From Gramella sp. AN32 (GTDB lineage: Bacteria > Bacteroidota > Bacteroidia > Flavobacteriales > Flavobacteriaceae), in assembly GCF_023718305.1 (NCBI RefSeq), contig NZ_QEYO01000003.1, positions 186,001-250,000 of the forward strand: a stretch of 64,000 nucleotides of DNA, in the 5' to 3' direction. The number at the start of each line of letters is the position of its first letter. The first letter of the stretch is position 1. Below are positions 19,192-27,871 of this stretch, in pieces. The position numbers and the translations under genes are program-made. The notes beneath the pieces were generated by a model. It had not been told where the DNA came from and did no database searches. It saw nothing but the letters and a program-made list of their open reading frames with translations.

Positions 19192-19998
19192 TTAAATTCT
19201 TTTTTTAGTCTTATAAGCTACAAGCATATCGATTAAAGTGATAGAAGCATCTTCCATATCATTTACGATACTATCAATCTTAGCGATAATGTAGTTATAA
19301 AAAATCTGAAGAATAATCGCCACGATCAAACCAAATACTGTAGTTAAAAGTGCGATTTTAATACCACCCGCAACTAAAGAAGGGTTCATATCCCCGGCAG
19401 CTTCAATTTTATCAAATGCATCGATCATCCCGATTACCGTACCCATAAACCCAAGCATAGGAGCAAGTGCGATAAATAAAGATACCCAGGAAACATTCTT
19501 TTCAAGTTGTCCCATTTGAACGCCACCATAAGCAACAACAGCTTTTTCAGCTGCTTCAATACTTTCATCTGCCCTGTCCAGTCCCTGATAATAGATAGAA
19601 GCAACAGGACCCGATGTATTTCTACAAACTTCCTTAGCAGCTTCAATACCACCGCTATTCAAAGCATCTTCTACATCCAGCGCTAATTTCTTAGTGTTGG
19701 TTGTGGCAAGGTTTAAAAAGATAATTCTCTCAATTGCGATTGCAAGCCCCAGGATCAAACATAGGAGTACAATCCCCATGAACGCAGGTCCACCCTCAAT
19801 AAATCGCTTTTTTAATTGTTGATGGAAACCCAGGGTTTCTTCTTCAATTTCATCATCAACGGTCGTAGTTTCTTCGTCATCCTGAACAAAAGTCATAACC
19901 GTAGATGGCAACACGTTTGCGTTATTAGCCGCTTTTAAATTGTTGGCCCCAAGAACCGTAATCGCGGCGATTACCAAAATAGAAAATAATCTTTTCAT
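19192..19998 (-). CDS. exbB: MotA/TolQ/ExbB family proton channel protein
   Basis: A 268-residue inner membrane subunit that forms the pentameric proton channel around ExbD. An N-terminal signal-like helix (1-23) and an acidic linker (EDDEETTTVDDEIEEE region) precede the first core helix (about 75-95, AFMGIVLLCLILGLAIAIER). The conserved pair of helices near 175-230 follows, containing LFIALAPMLGFMGTVIGMI. The extra N-terminal helix with acidic linker is common in Bacteroidota ExbB proteins. It is the first gene of the operon. Confidence 0.9.
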   Translation of the reverse strand: MKRLFSILVIAAITVLGANNLKAANNANVLPSTVMTFVQDDEETTTVDDEIEEETLGFHQQLKKRFIEGGPAFMGIVLLCLILGLAIAIERIIFLNLATTNTKKLALDVEDALNSGGIEAAKEVCRNTSGPVASIYYQGLDRADESIEAAEKAVVAYGGVQMGQLEKNVSWVSLFIALAPMLGFMGTVIGMIDAFDKIEAAGDMNPSLVAGGIKIALLTTVFGLIVAIILQIFYNYIIAKIDSIVNDMEDASITLIDMLVAYKTKKRI

Positions 19999-20065
19999 TA
20001 CTGTTTGTCTTAATTAATTAGTTAAAGGTTTAAAGATATAAATTATTTTTAATAAAAACACTTAG

Positions 20066-20153
20066 CAGAGAGGAAGGGATTCGAACCCTCGATACGCTTG
20101 TGACGTATACACACTTTCCAGGCGTGCGCCTTCGACCACTCGGCCACCTCTCT
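20066..20153 (-). tRNA. tRNA-Ser (anticodon GGA)
   Basis: An 88-nt class II tRNA on the minus strand. The acceptor arms AGAGAGG and CCTCTCT pair, with discriminator G. The D arm is GCCGAGTGG type, the anticodon loop shows CTGGAAA, the variable arm is long, and the T arm is GAGGGTTCGAATCCCTT. No CCA is encoded. It reads UCC/UCU serine codons. Confidence 0.95.
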
Positions 20154-20218
20154 TTAAATTGTTTCGGAGCGCCAAATAACAAAAAATATTGTTGGCTATC
20201 AAGAATGCCACGTTAATT

Positions 20219-21247
20219 TTAAGACATTTCGCCACGTAAAGATGTTTCAAAGATCGTTTTAAAGATTTTTGGGGATAAATTTTTACCCAGTAAATACATT
20301 AATTTAGAGACGGCTGCCTCGGTTGTAATATCCTTTCCCGAGACCACCCCAATCTTTTTTAAACCAATGCTAGTTTCGTATTGACCCATCATCACACTGC
20401 CTGCTACACACTGAGTTACGTTGATTATACTAAGGCCAGAACTTACTTTTTCTTTCAAAATATTTAAGAACCAGGGCTCACTTGAGGTGTTCCCACTCCC
20501 ATAGGTTTCCAGTACAACTCCCTTTAAATTTTCCTTGGATAAAATATGTTCTACCGTACTCGCATTTATTCCCGGAAAAAGTTTTAAAATTAAAATTTCC
20601 GTATCAAAATCTGTATGAAGTTTCATCTTTTGCTTGCGATTCGTCTTCCATAAATTACTTTCATTGACTGAAAGATAGACACCAGATTCAGCCAAAGGTG
20701 GAAAATTCATCGAAGAAAATGCCTGAAAATGTTCCGCATTTAATTTTGTTGTCCTGTTTGCACGATATAATTTATATTCAAAATAAAGGCCCACTTCGGA
20801 AATAACTGCTCTCCCGTTTTTTTGGAGTCCGGCAATTTGTATACTCGTGATAAGGTTTTCTTTTGCATCTGTTCGAAGGTCCCCAATGGGTAATTGCGAC
20901 CCTGTAAAAATGATGGGCTTAGAAAGGTTTTCAAACATAAAGCTCAATGCTGAAGCGGTATAAGACATGGTATCGCTCCCATGCAATACCACAAAACCAT
21001 CGTAGTCATCATAATTTTCAAAAATGATATTGGCGATCTGAATCCAATATTTAGGATCCATATTTGAAGAATCTATGGGAGTTTCGAAACTTATGGTCTC
21101 TATATCGTGTTCGAGAAGTTTTAATTCAGGAATATTCTGAAGCAATTCGTTGAAATTAAAAGACTTTAATGCCCCGGAATCGTAATCTTTAATCATCCCG
21201 ATTGTTCCACCGGTATATACCAGTAAAATTCGAGATCTAGACTTCAT
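20219..21247 (-). CDS. ansA: Type I L-asparaginase
   Basis: Hydrolyses asparagine to aspartate and ammonia. The 342-residue length and motifs are those of the cytoplasmic type I enzyme. The first catalytic threonine lies in YTGGTIGM (about residues 11-18), the second catalytic group in LHGSDTMSYTASAL (about 88-101), and YGSGNTSS comes later. No signal peptide is present, supporting the cytoplasmic form. Its start overlaps the end of the upstream acyltransferase gene by 11 bases, so the two are translated from one message. Confidence 0.93.
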   Translation of the reverse strand: MKSRSRILLVYTGGTIGMIKDYDSGALKSFNFNELLQNIPELKLLEHDIETISFETPIDSSNMDPKYWIQIANIIFENYDDYDGFVVLHGSDTMSYTASALSFMFENLSKPIIFTGSQLPIGDLRTDAKENLITSIQIAGLQKNGRAVISEVGLYFEYKLYRANRTTKLNAEHFQAFSSMNFPPLAESGVYLSVNESNLWKTNRKQKMKLHTDFDTEILILKLFPGINASTVEHILSKENLKGVVLETYGSGNTSSEPWFLNILKEKVSSGLSIINVTQCVAGSVMMGQYETSIGLKKIGVVSGKDITTEAAVSKLMYLLGKNLSPKIFKTIFETSLRGEMS

Positions 21248-22373
21248 GCAATTTCAGTTTGTTGATTACTGGATTCGCATACATTAAGAGATAACTGTTT
21301 AAAGCAAGTGCATTTTTAACGTCTACCCTTCGGCTCACCCGTCTATCAAAATGCCGTTTTTGCTTTTCTGTATAATGTTCTTTAAACTCCTCCTGGTTTT
21401 TTATTAAATCGTAGGCAATATAATTGGCAGGCCAGAGTTTGAAATTCTTATGAATACGTTCATCAATTAAATTCGCTACTTCTTTTAATTGATCATTCAC
21501 CGAGAGGTTCTTATTAGAAATTTCAGAAAAATCAGACATGTTTAAGATTTTTCCCGCGGAAATATGGATCCTACCCTTTTGTCCCAACGCGCCCTGCATG
21601 ATACTATTGAAATCTTCATTTGCAGATTTCTTGTATTCCTCTTTCAATCTTTTCGCCAGCACCTCCGGCATCTTTAGCATATCTGTAGGATCGAATTCAT
21701 AAGACATGGAAATGGGGACAATTTTCAAACTCGATAAATATTCTAAAATATCCAAATCACCTTTCGCCATTCCCAGCATCTTTAAAACTCCCTGTTGCGT
21801 TTCATCATTGCCATCTTTCGTTCTCCCTTCCCTCTGTGCCATCCAAACCGATCTTTTTTTATTGAGAAGTAGATCTTTGATATAAACAGAAAGCGTGTTA
21901 CTACTTTGTAACATTTCCCTGGGACTCTGATTCCTTCTTACCAGAAAATTTCTATTCAGCCTTGATAATGCCAGTAAAAATGGTTTTTGAACAAGGTTGT
22001 CACCAATCGCAGAAGCAGTCATCACCAGATTATGATTATATAAGGCATAATTAATAAGGCAGGTGTCCAAAATAATATCGCGATGATTGGAAATAAACAT
22101 ATACGATTCATCTGGCTCCAGATCATCAAAACCACTATCGGTTAATCCCTCGCTGGATTTCTCAAGAACCCTTCCCACGCTATTATAAATTACTTTACTC
22201 TGAAAATCCCTAATGGAATGACAGCTTAAAACAATCTCTTCAATTTCTCTGCGGCTCTTTTCGGGAAACGTAAATTTCAGCAGGGATTTAACCATTGGAT
22301 TTTTTACATATTCCTGCAAGGCGGCGTTCACCTCATTATCATGATAAAATCTTATTTCTTCAAAATCCTGCAC
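21237..22373 (-). CDS. PlsC-type glycerol-phosphate acyltransferase family protein
   Basis: A 378-residue acyltransferase. The HX4D catalytic motif appears as ISNHRDIILDTCL (about residues 92-104); a later block VWMAQREGRTKDGND corresponds to the substrate-binding region. Members transfer acyl chains to glycerol-3-phosphate or related acceptors at the inner membrane face; the true acceptor is not known. The protein is longer than standard PlsC and lacks clear transmembrane helices. It is co-transcribed with ansA; a TatD nuclease gene lies 49 bases upstream on the same strand. Confidence 0.82.
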   Translation of the reverse strand: MQDFEEIRFYHDNEVNAALQEYVKNPMVKSLLKFTFPEKSRREIEEIVLSCHSIRDFQSKVIYNSVGRVLEKSSEGLTDSGFDDLEPDESYMFISNHRDIILDTCLINYALYNHNLVMTASAIGDNLVQKPFLLALSRLNRNFLVRRNQSPREMLQSSNTLSVYIKDLLLNKKRSVWMAQREGRTKDGNDETQQGVLKMLGMAKGDLDILEYLSSLKIVPISMSYEFDPTDMLKMPEVLAKRLKEEYKKSANEDFNSIMQGALGQKGRIHISAGKILNMSDFSEISNKNLSVNDQLKEVANLIDERIHKNFKLWPANYIAYDLIKNQEEFKEHYTEKQKRHFDRRVSRRVDVKNALALNSYLLMYANPVINKLKLHEV

Positions 22374-22422
22374 TTAATTCGGTATTATTTTAACAAATGA
22401 ACAAAATTTCTTTTTAATGGCT

Positions 22423-23190
22423 TTATTTTCCAAAAACTTCCTTGGAATTGCTCGTGGTCACTTCAGCTATTTTTTCCAGGGGTACTTGATATAATTCTGC
22501 TAATTTTTCAGCAACTTTTAAAAGATAGATAGGTTCATTTCTTTTTCCGCGGTAAGGTGTTGGCGCAAGATAAGGCGCATCTGTTTCAAGCACAATATGG
22601 GTCAAGGGAATTTCATGGATGAATTTATTCAATCCCCCATTTTTAAAAGTAACCACTCCCCCAATACCCAATTTCATATTATAAGCGATGGCTTTTTCAG
22701 CCTGCTCTTTTGTCCCGGTAAAGCAGTGAAAGATCCCGAACAAGTTTTCATCCTTTTCTTCTTCAAGAATTTCAAAAATCTCATCAAATGCTTCTCGACA
22801 ATGAATAACGATGGGCAGCTTATATTTTTTGGCCAGTTGTATCTGCTTTCTAAAAGCATCCTGCTGAATTTCCAGGGTAGATTTATCCCAGTAGAGATCG
22901 ATCCCAATTTCACCGATGGCAAAAAATTCCCTTTTTGACAATTCTTCTTCCACCAGTTTCAATTCTTCCAGGTAGTTTTCTTTTACATGCGTTGGATGAA
23001 GACCCATCATCAAAAAAATATGATCTGGAAAGGTGCTCTCCAGATCATACATGTTTTGGGTTGTTTCAGAATCTATGGCAGGAATAAAAAATCGTTTAAC
23101 ACCATGTTGAATAGCTTTCTGAATGATCTCTTTTCTATCTGCGTCAAATGCATCACTATATAAATGTGTATGCGTATCTGTAATTATCAT
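22423..23190 (-). CDS. TatD family hydrolase/DNase
   Basis: A metal-dependent TIM-barrel hydrolase of 255 residues. The first metal motif is IITDTHTHLY (residues 2-11); the others are GEIGID, VIHCREAFDE, FHCFTGTKEQA and ETDAPYLAP. TatD proteins are 3'-5' exonucleases linked to DNA repair. The longest frame adds nine residues upstream, but the ATG at 23190 lies only six bases from a TACTTTTG promoter element and directly precedes the metal motif, as in relatives, so it is used. It may head the transcript that continues into the acyltransferase and ansA. Confidence 0.92.
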   Translation of the reverse strand: MIITDTHTHLYSDAFDADRKEIIQKAIQHGVKRFFIPAIDSETTQNMYDLESTFPDHIFLMMGLHPTHVKENYLEELKLVEEELSKREFFAIGEIGIDLYWDKSTLEIQQDAFRKQIQLAKKYKLPIVIHCREAFDEIFEILEEEKDENLFGIFHCFTGTKEQAEKAIAYNMKLGIGGVVTFKNGGLNKFIHEIPLTHIVLETDAPYLAPTPYRGKRNEPIYLLKVAEKLAELYQVPLEKIAEVTTSNSKEVFGK

Positions 23191-23195
23191 GTTTG

Positions 23196-23203
23196 CAAAA
23201 GTA
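23196..23203 (-). promoter_or_regulatory. Putative -7 promoter element (TACTTTTG) for tatD
   Basis: Reads TACTTTTG on the minus strand, an exact TANNTTTG match. It ends only 5 bases before the ATG, so transcription would give a very short or leaderless message. A longer leader from another promoter is possible. Confidence 0.4.
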
Positions 23204-23308
23204 AAAGAAGAATACAAACTGATAAAACGAAAACGTGTAAATACTAAATTCCTTTAATGCAGAGACTTTTCTGACTGCAATGAGTATCTTAATGCCGGAG
23301 AGACTCAC

Positions 23309-23755
23309 CTAACTTTTCGTCGCAGTAATAGTATCGCCGCTAATCGTTACGGGATAAATTTTAAGATCCCTTGTGTTCCCAGAAGCTCCCTGGGGGCCCT
23401 GGATCACATCCCCGTCTGTCTCATATCGGGAAAAATGAAGGTTACACTCAATAAATCCATTATCCTGTTTCCATATTAATGTTCCTCCCTGGTGCGGACA
23501 AAGCGCCTCTGTTGCGATAAAATTACTGGCAGAATTACCGGCTCCAATCCGGAAAAACAAAACCCCATTCTTTGAGGTCTGGTCTCCAACATTGCTCAAA
23601 ATGGAAAGGTTCACACTTACCGTGCTAGGGCCTCCTCCGGGTGGGGGTGTATCAGTCCCACCATCATCGCTACTACAAGAGGTCATCAAACAGGGTCCCG
23701 AACATACTAGCAGGACTCCCTTTCCCATTGAATTAATAAATTCTCCTCGTTTCAT
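23309..23755 (-). CDS. Rieske [2Fe-2S] domain lipoprotein
   Basis: A 148-residue exported protein. A twin-arginine motif is absent; the N-terminal hydrophobic stretch ends in LMTSC, so Cys27 may be lipidated. A Pro/Gly linker (DTPPPGGGPS) follows. The Rieske cluster ligands are visible as CPHQGG (Cys86, His88) and CNLH (Cys104, His107). It is short and has no membrane partner of the cytochrome bc1 type, so it is more likely a small periplasmic electron carrier or a lipid-anchored redox protein. It is the third gene of a YceI-DUF5777-Rieske operon. Confidence 0.85.
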   Translation of the reverse strand: MKRGEFINSMGKGVLLVCSGPCLMTSCSSDDGGTDTPPPGGGPSTVSVNLSILSNVGDQTSKNGVLFFRIGAGNSASNFIATEALCPHQGGTLIWKQDNGFIECNLHFSRYETDGDVIQGPQGASGNTRDLKIYPVTISGDTITATKS

Positions 23756-23780
23756 AATGCTATATTTAAATGAAAAAAAA

Positions 23781-24695
23781 TCAGTTATCTATGCTATCTC
23801 GTTTTGGTGCCAAATTAAAGTTCCTCGAAATTGCAAACCCAAAACGCACCCCACCATCAGACCAGCTTTTTGTGGTATTCGGAATAAAATTATTTGCTAT
23901 TATATATGGTGAATTCTGAAAATTTAAACTAAATACATGCCCCCCGGTCTCAATTTCAATACCAATTCCCAGGGGATTAAAATAGTCAGTTTGTAAACTA
24001 TCCGGCCTGCTCAACCCATTTACTATGGTATAATCTGCAATGATAGAAATTCGTTTCATTATTTTAAAACGTCCGCCAAATCCTAAAACAAAAAGATTAC
24101 TGCGATCATCAAGGTCCTGTACCTGGGCATCAGGCCTCAATAAATAACCGGGAGTAGCCATCAGAGATATGCCCGGACCAAATTTCCTGGCTATTATTAA
24201 CTGGAAAAAATGGGATATACGATCAGATTCTGCAGGAAATTCATCATTAAAAAAAGGCTTTCTTGTGATCCAGCCAGATTGTGCAAATAATGTTGCAGAA
24301 AACGGGAGGCCTTGATCTTCCTGCCAAAACACCCTATATTTAACCAAAGCGTTATACGTTTCATTAAACTTGCTCCGGCCAATTCCAACCGTAAGTTGGT
24401 CTGTAATGCCGTAATCAAAGCCTAAGTATAAATCTGTTGCCACATCAAGACCATAGAGTGTGTGGGAACCTCCAAATTCACCTCCAATATCACCAAATCT
24501 ATGGCCGACCCAAAATGCGAGATTTTTAGCTTTTTGGGTTTCATTGGTTTGTAGCAACACCAACCTGGGGCTTTTAAAAGTAGCCTCGGTTTTATAGTTA
24601 TCTTCGGCTGGGATAGTAGCCATGATGCTATCAATATCCTGCGCTTTGACGCCTAAATAAAAAGTTGAAATTACAATTAAACAAAGCTCTTTCAT
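23781..24695 (-). CDS. DUF5777 family beta-barrel protein
   Basis: A 304-residue protein with a signal peptide (residues 1-18, GVKAQ). It is rich in amphipathic strands and carries KNLAFWVGHRFGDIGGEFGG, typical of DUF5777. The barrel-like composition and end (GFAISRNFNL plus a short tail) suggest an outer membrane location. The function is unknown. Its start overlaps the end of the YceI gene by four bases, and the Rieske gene follows 25 bases later. Confidence 0.8.
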   Translation of the reverse strand: MKELCLIVISTFYLGVKAQDIDSIMATIPAEDNYKTEATFKSPRLVLLQTNETQKAKNLAFWVGHRFGDIGGEFGGSHTLYGLDVATDLYLGFDYGITDQLTVGIGRSKFNETYNALVKYRVFWQEDQGLPFSATLFAQSGWITRKPFFNDEFPAESDRISHFFQLIIARKFGPGISLMATPGYLLRPDAQVQDLDDRSNLFVLGFGGRFKIMKRISIIADYTIVNGLSRPDSLQTDYFNPLGIGIEIETGGHVFSLNFQNSPYIIANNFIPNTTKSWSDGGVRFGFAISRNFNLAPKRDSIDN

Positions 24696-25258
24696 TTTGA
24701 TCTCATTTGAAAATTGGCATTCACATTTACCGCAATGGTTTCAGCGATATTTTCCCATAACAGCCTGGGTATTCTAATATCGTGATCTTTACATTTTATT
24801 TCGAATTCAGAAGTTAGACGGATTGTTTTTTTATCATTAGCTAAGCTTATTATAGCCGGGATTTGCCGTTCCTGTGCCACACCATGAATCATTAAGCTAC
24901 CCTGAAAAATTATTTTTTGTGATGAACCGGGAACAAGCTTGAGTTTTTCAATACTTCTGCCTCTAAAAGTGGCTTCCGGATAACGTTCACTCTCCATATA
25001 ATTTTCATTAAAATGCTCCTGCATAAGGGCTTTTCTAAAGCGGAAAGAACGAATTTTAACTTTTATAGAAATTTCAGCATGATCTGGATTTAACACTGAT
25101 ATCCCTTCCCTGGAGACTGCACTGATATCTTCAATGGGCGCAGAAGAAAAAAATTGAATATTAACAGAAGTAGTTTGGTAAAATTGCGCACAAATCTGAT
25201 GGCTAAATAGCACAACAAAAAATAGAAAAATGTAAGAACTCCTGGTAAATATCATCAT
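24692..25258 (-). CDS. YceI family protein
   Basis: A 188-residue exported lipocalin-like protein with a signal peptide (about residues 1-24, ICAQ). The YceI core includes VNIQFFSSAPIEDISA, FRKALMQEHFNENYMESERYPEATF-type spacing and VHGVAQ-like GSLMIHGVAQERQIPA. YceI proteins bind isoprenoid lipids or quinone-like molecules in the periplasm. First gene of the operon with DUF5777 and the Rieske protein, which hints at quinone or lipid redox handling; that is an inference. Confidence 0.88.
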   Translation of the reverse strand: MMIFTRSSYIFLFFVVLFSHQICAQFYQTTSVNIQFFSSAPIEDISAVSREGISVLNPDHAEISIKVKIRSFRFRKALMQEHFNENYMESERYPEATFRGRSIEKLKLVPGSSQKIIFQGSLMIHGVAQERQIPAIISLANDKKTIRLTSEFEIKCKDHDIRIPRLLWENIAETIAVNVNANFQMRSK

Positions 25259-25444
25259 AAGTTCTAGATTAATGATAACTTAATTTCCACGGAATAAGGA
25301 ATTTACATAATATTTGTTAAAATAATGAAAATAAAAATTATCTTTTAAGATTATTATATTAGAATAGTCGAATCAAGAGTTCAAAAATATCGATCCTGCA
25401 TAATTTTAACTAAATAAGGATAAGGATTAGTTAAAAGCGCGGTA

Positions 25445-25945
25445 TCAAAAGATAATTCCTCTATAACTCCAAAACTGATAGAGATAGAGGACAAAAAAGG
25501 AAAATGCAACGACAAATTCCATAAAACTGGAAGCCATGATTCCAAGAAAAGAACCTAAAGCAGCTTTCCCGGCTGTTTTTGAACCGCTTCTATTTATTAG
25601 TTCTCCTATAAATGCGCCAATAAAAGGCCCAATTAATACTGCGAATGGAATGGGCGTAAAAATTCCAGCAATCAATCCTAGAGTTGCTCCAATCATTCCT
25701 TTTTTACTTCCCCCAAATTTTTTTGTCCCCATAGCGGGAATTATCCAGTCAAGTATAAAAATTAAAATGGCCACCAGCAAGGTGATTCCCAGTAGCCAGT
25801 AATTAAAAGGCACCAGTGGGATGAAAAAAAAGAGAAGCAACCCAAGCCAGCTTAGAGGAACGCCAGGTAGTACCGGCAGGAAGCTGCCCAGCAAACCCAA
25901 TATCATAAGTAGTAAAGAAATTATGATCAAACTTAGTGTTAGCAT
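25445..25945 (-). CDS. DUF456 family membrane protein
   Basis: A 166-residue, very hydrophobic inner membrane protein with glycine-rich helices. GSFLPVLPGVPLSWLGLLLFF near the N-terminus and GATLGLIAGIFTPIPF in the middle are the DUF456 signature. The function is unknown. It stands alone, divergent from blaI; the promoter region between them contains the dyad operator described separately. Confidence 0.88.
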   Translation of the reverse strand: MLTLSLIIISLLLMILGLLGSFLPVLPGVPLSWLGLLLFFFIPLVPFNYWLLGITLLVAILIFILDWIIPAMGTKKFGGSKKGMIGATLGLIAGIFTPIPFAVLIGPFIGAFIGELINRSGSKTAGKAALGSFLGIMASSFMEFVVAFSFFVLYLYQFWSYRGIIF

Positions 25946-25988
25946 GCGGATATTTTTAATGAAGATAATTACATTTTTAAAAACATTT

Positions 25989-26030
25989 AACTAATTTGTT
26001 AGTTTAAACTAATTATTTAGTTTATATTTG
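25989..26030 (+). promoter_or_regulatory. Double-dyad operator overlapping the blaI promoter
   Basis: Two copies of the dyad AACTAA-N4-TTAGTT lie in tandem (25989-26004 and 26007-26022). The central half-sites also form the perfect 14-bp palindrome TTAGTTTAAACTAA (25999-26012). The -7 element TATATTTG (26023-26030) adjoins the second dyad, so a dimer bound there would block RNA polymerase. This layout fits an autoregulated BlaI/MecI-type repressor, whose known operators are short dyads of TA(C/G)TA type. The assignment to the adjacent blaI product is inference. Confidence 0.7.
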
Positions 26031-26049
26031 ATTATCAAATTATTTAAAA

Positions 26050-26418
26050 ATGAAACAACTCACTAAAGCCGAAGAGGAAGTAATGCATATTCTTTGGGAA
26101 CTTAAGGAAGCAAATGTCGCGGCGATCATTGAAAAAATGCCAGAACCGAAACCTGCCTACAATACTGTTTCCACGATTGTGAGAATTTTGGAATCGAAAG
26201 GTTTTGTGGATCACAAACAACAGGGAAAAGGTTATAATTATTTCCCGCTTTTGAAAAAAGAAACCTATAGTAATCAAAGTATCAATCAGTTGATGAACAA
26301 CTATTTTAATGGGTCCTTCAAAAGCATGGTCTCGTTTTTTATGAAGAAAAATGATTTGAATTCCAAAGATTTGGAAAATATACTAAAGGAAATTAATAAA
26401 GAGGAAAATGATGACTAA
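26050..26418 (+). CDS. BlaI/MecI/CopY family transcriptional repressor
   Basis: A 122-residue winged-helix repressor. The DNA-binding domain covers about residues 1-70 with LTKAEEEVMHILWELKEANV and the recognition helix in AYNTVSTIVRILESKGFVDH. The C-terminal part is the dimerisation helix region that the partner protease would cleave. The stop overlaps the start of the M56 gene by 11 bases. The gene is preceded by a double dyad that is probably its own operator. No beta-lactamase or PBP2a gene is nearby, so the resistance role of the namesakes should not be assumed. Confidence 0.92.
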   Translation: MKQLTKAEEEVMHILWELKEANVAAIIEKMPEPKPAYNTVSTIVRILESKGFVDHKQQGKGYNYFPLLKKETYSNQSINQLMNNYFNGSFKSMVSFFMKKNDLNSKDLENILKEINKEENDD

Positions 26419-27871
26419 TTATATAATTCAGGTAATCCTGTTTCAAATGGGTTTCCTCCTGGTCTTTGAATTGTTATTGAAGAAGGAAACATTTTTTAAC
26501 TACAATCGTTGGTACCTGTTGCTTACGCCAATAGTTTCGATGCTTTTGCCATTTTTAAAAATCCCACAGTTGGGAAAAACCGAAACGCTAAGAAATTTTC
26601 AATCTATAGGCGAAATCTGGTTACCGGAAGTTATGATCAATACCAAAAAGGCTACACCTATAGTTGCAGAAATTGAGCCTACTTACAATCCTTTTTTGTT
26701 GATCTATGCTGTGGGGGTTTTAGCCAGCCTTATTTTCTTCGGAATAAAATATTTTAAGCTGATGAGCTTAGCTAAAAAGTCGAAACTGATTAGTGATCGG
26801 GATATAAAGATCTATGAAGTTGAAAATAGTGATTCCGCATTTACATTTTTCAGGAAAATTTTTATAGGAGATCAACTCACTGAAGAGCAAAAAGCACAAA
26901 TCATGAACCACGAAAGGGTTCATATAGATCAAAACCATAGCGCCGACTTGTTTTATTTTGAAACCCTAAAGATGTTGTTTTGGTTCAATCCGCTCATTTA
27001 TATTTATCAGGCAAGGCTGGCTAGCCTTCATGAATTTATCGCTGATGAAAACGCCATGAAAAAATCTGATAAAAAATCCTATTACGAGCAGCTTTTAAAT
27101 ACCGCCTTTGGCACCCAGAATATTTCATTTATCAATCAATTTTTTAAACATTCATTAATCAAAAAACGAATTATTATGTTACAAAAGAACAAATCCAAAA
27201 CCGTTTCAAAATTTAAATTTTTAATGATCATTCCATTACTATTGGCTATGTTGACCTATGTCGCCTGCACCGATGATAACGGGCAAATAGCAGAGAATAC
27301 ACTTACCGAAAAAGTTTCCATAGAAGGGGAATTAATTCAATTTCTTGAAAAAATGCACGATGATGGCCAGTTAACGCCAGACCAAGAAACCAAATTTCTA
27401 GATCTTTTAAAGCAAAGTGAGCAAATTGTTGAAGAGAGATCTTCACAAAATAGTTCTCTTAATGAAACTGTTAACGACCAATCTGAATTAAACAGAAATC
27501 AGGAAAATTATGCTGCTGTTCCTTTTGCTGTAGTTGAAAAAACTCCATTTTTTAAAGATTGTGAAAGCTTGTCTCCAGAAGAAAGAAAAGCATGCACCCG
27601 GGATAAAATTAGCCTGCATGTTCAGAAAAATTTCAATACCGGATTAGGCAAAGAACTTGGACTTACTGGTTTAAATCGCGTGATCGTTCAATTTAAAATT
27701 GATACCAATGGGGAAATTACTGATATCAACGCTAGGGCTTCTCGTGAGGAACTTAAAGCTGAAGCTATTCGAGTTTTAGAATTACTCCCAACATTTGAAC
27801 CAGGTACACAAAATGGACAAGCAGTAAGCGTAATGTATTCCTTGCCCATAACTTTTAAAGTAGGTGCATAG
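26408..27871 (+). CDS. BlaR1-like M56 metallopeptidase with C-terminal TonB-like domain
   Basis: A 487-residue membrane protein. The N-terminal M56 region has helices near residues 5-22, 36-50, 95-115 and, after the catalytic part, 265-285. The zinc motif HERVH is at 168-172 with EFIADENAM further on. After the last helix and a VACTDDNG sequence comes a Gln/Glu-rich linker, then a TonB C-terminal-like domain (about 410-487, VIVQFKIDTNGEITDI). The likely role is to sense an envelope signal and cleave BlaI. Having a TonB-like domain where BlaR1 has a penicillin-binding domain suggests a different signal. The gene overlaps blaI. Confidence 0.88.
   Translation: MMTNYIIQVILFQMGFLLVFELLLKKETFFNYNRWYLLLTPIVSMLLPFLKIPQLGKTETLRNFQSIGEIWLPEVMINTKKATPIVAEIEPTYNPFLLIYAVGVLASLIFFGIKYFKLMSLAKKSKLISDRDIKIYEVENSDSAFTFFRKIFIGDQLTEEQKAQIMNHERVHIDQNHSADLFYFETLKMLFWFNPLIYIYQARLASLHEFIADENAMKKSDKKSYYEQLLNTAFGTQNISFINQFFKHSLIKKRIIMLQKNKSKTVSKFKFLMIIPLLLAMLTYVACTDDNGQIAENTLTEKVSIEGELIQFLEKMHDDGQLTPDQETKFLDLLKQSEQIVEERSSQNSSLNETVNDQSELNRNQENYAAVPFAVVEKTPFFKDCESLSPEERKACTRDKISLHVQKNFNTGLGKELGLTGLNRVIVQFKIDTNGEITDINARASREELKAEAIRVLELLPTFEPGTQNGQAVSVMYSLPITFKVGA

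Noticed and set aside
20062..20250. Open frame across the tRNA-Ser gene on the minus strand
   Set aside because: Its sequence includes the tRNA itself; it is a chance frame.
26050..27871. Beta-lactam resistance operon
   Set aside because: BlaI and an M56 protein are present, but there is no beta-lactamase or PBP2a and the sensor domain is TonB-like.
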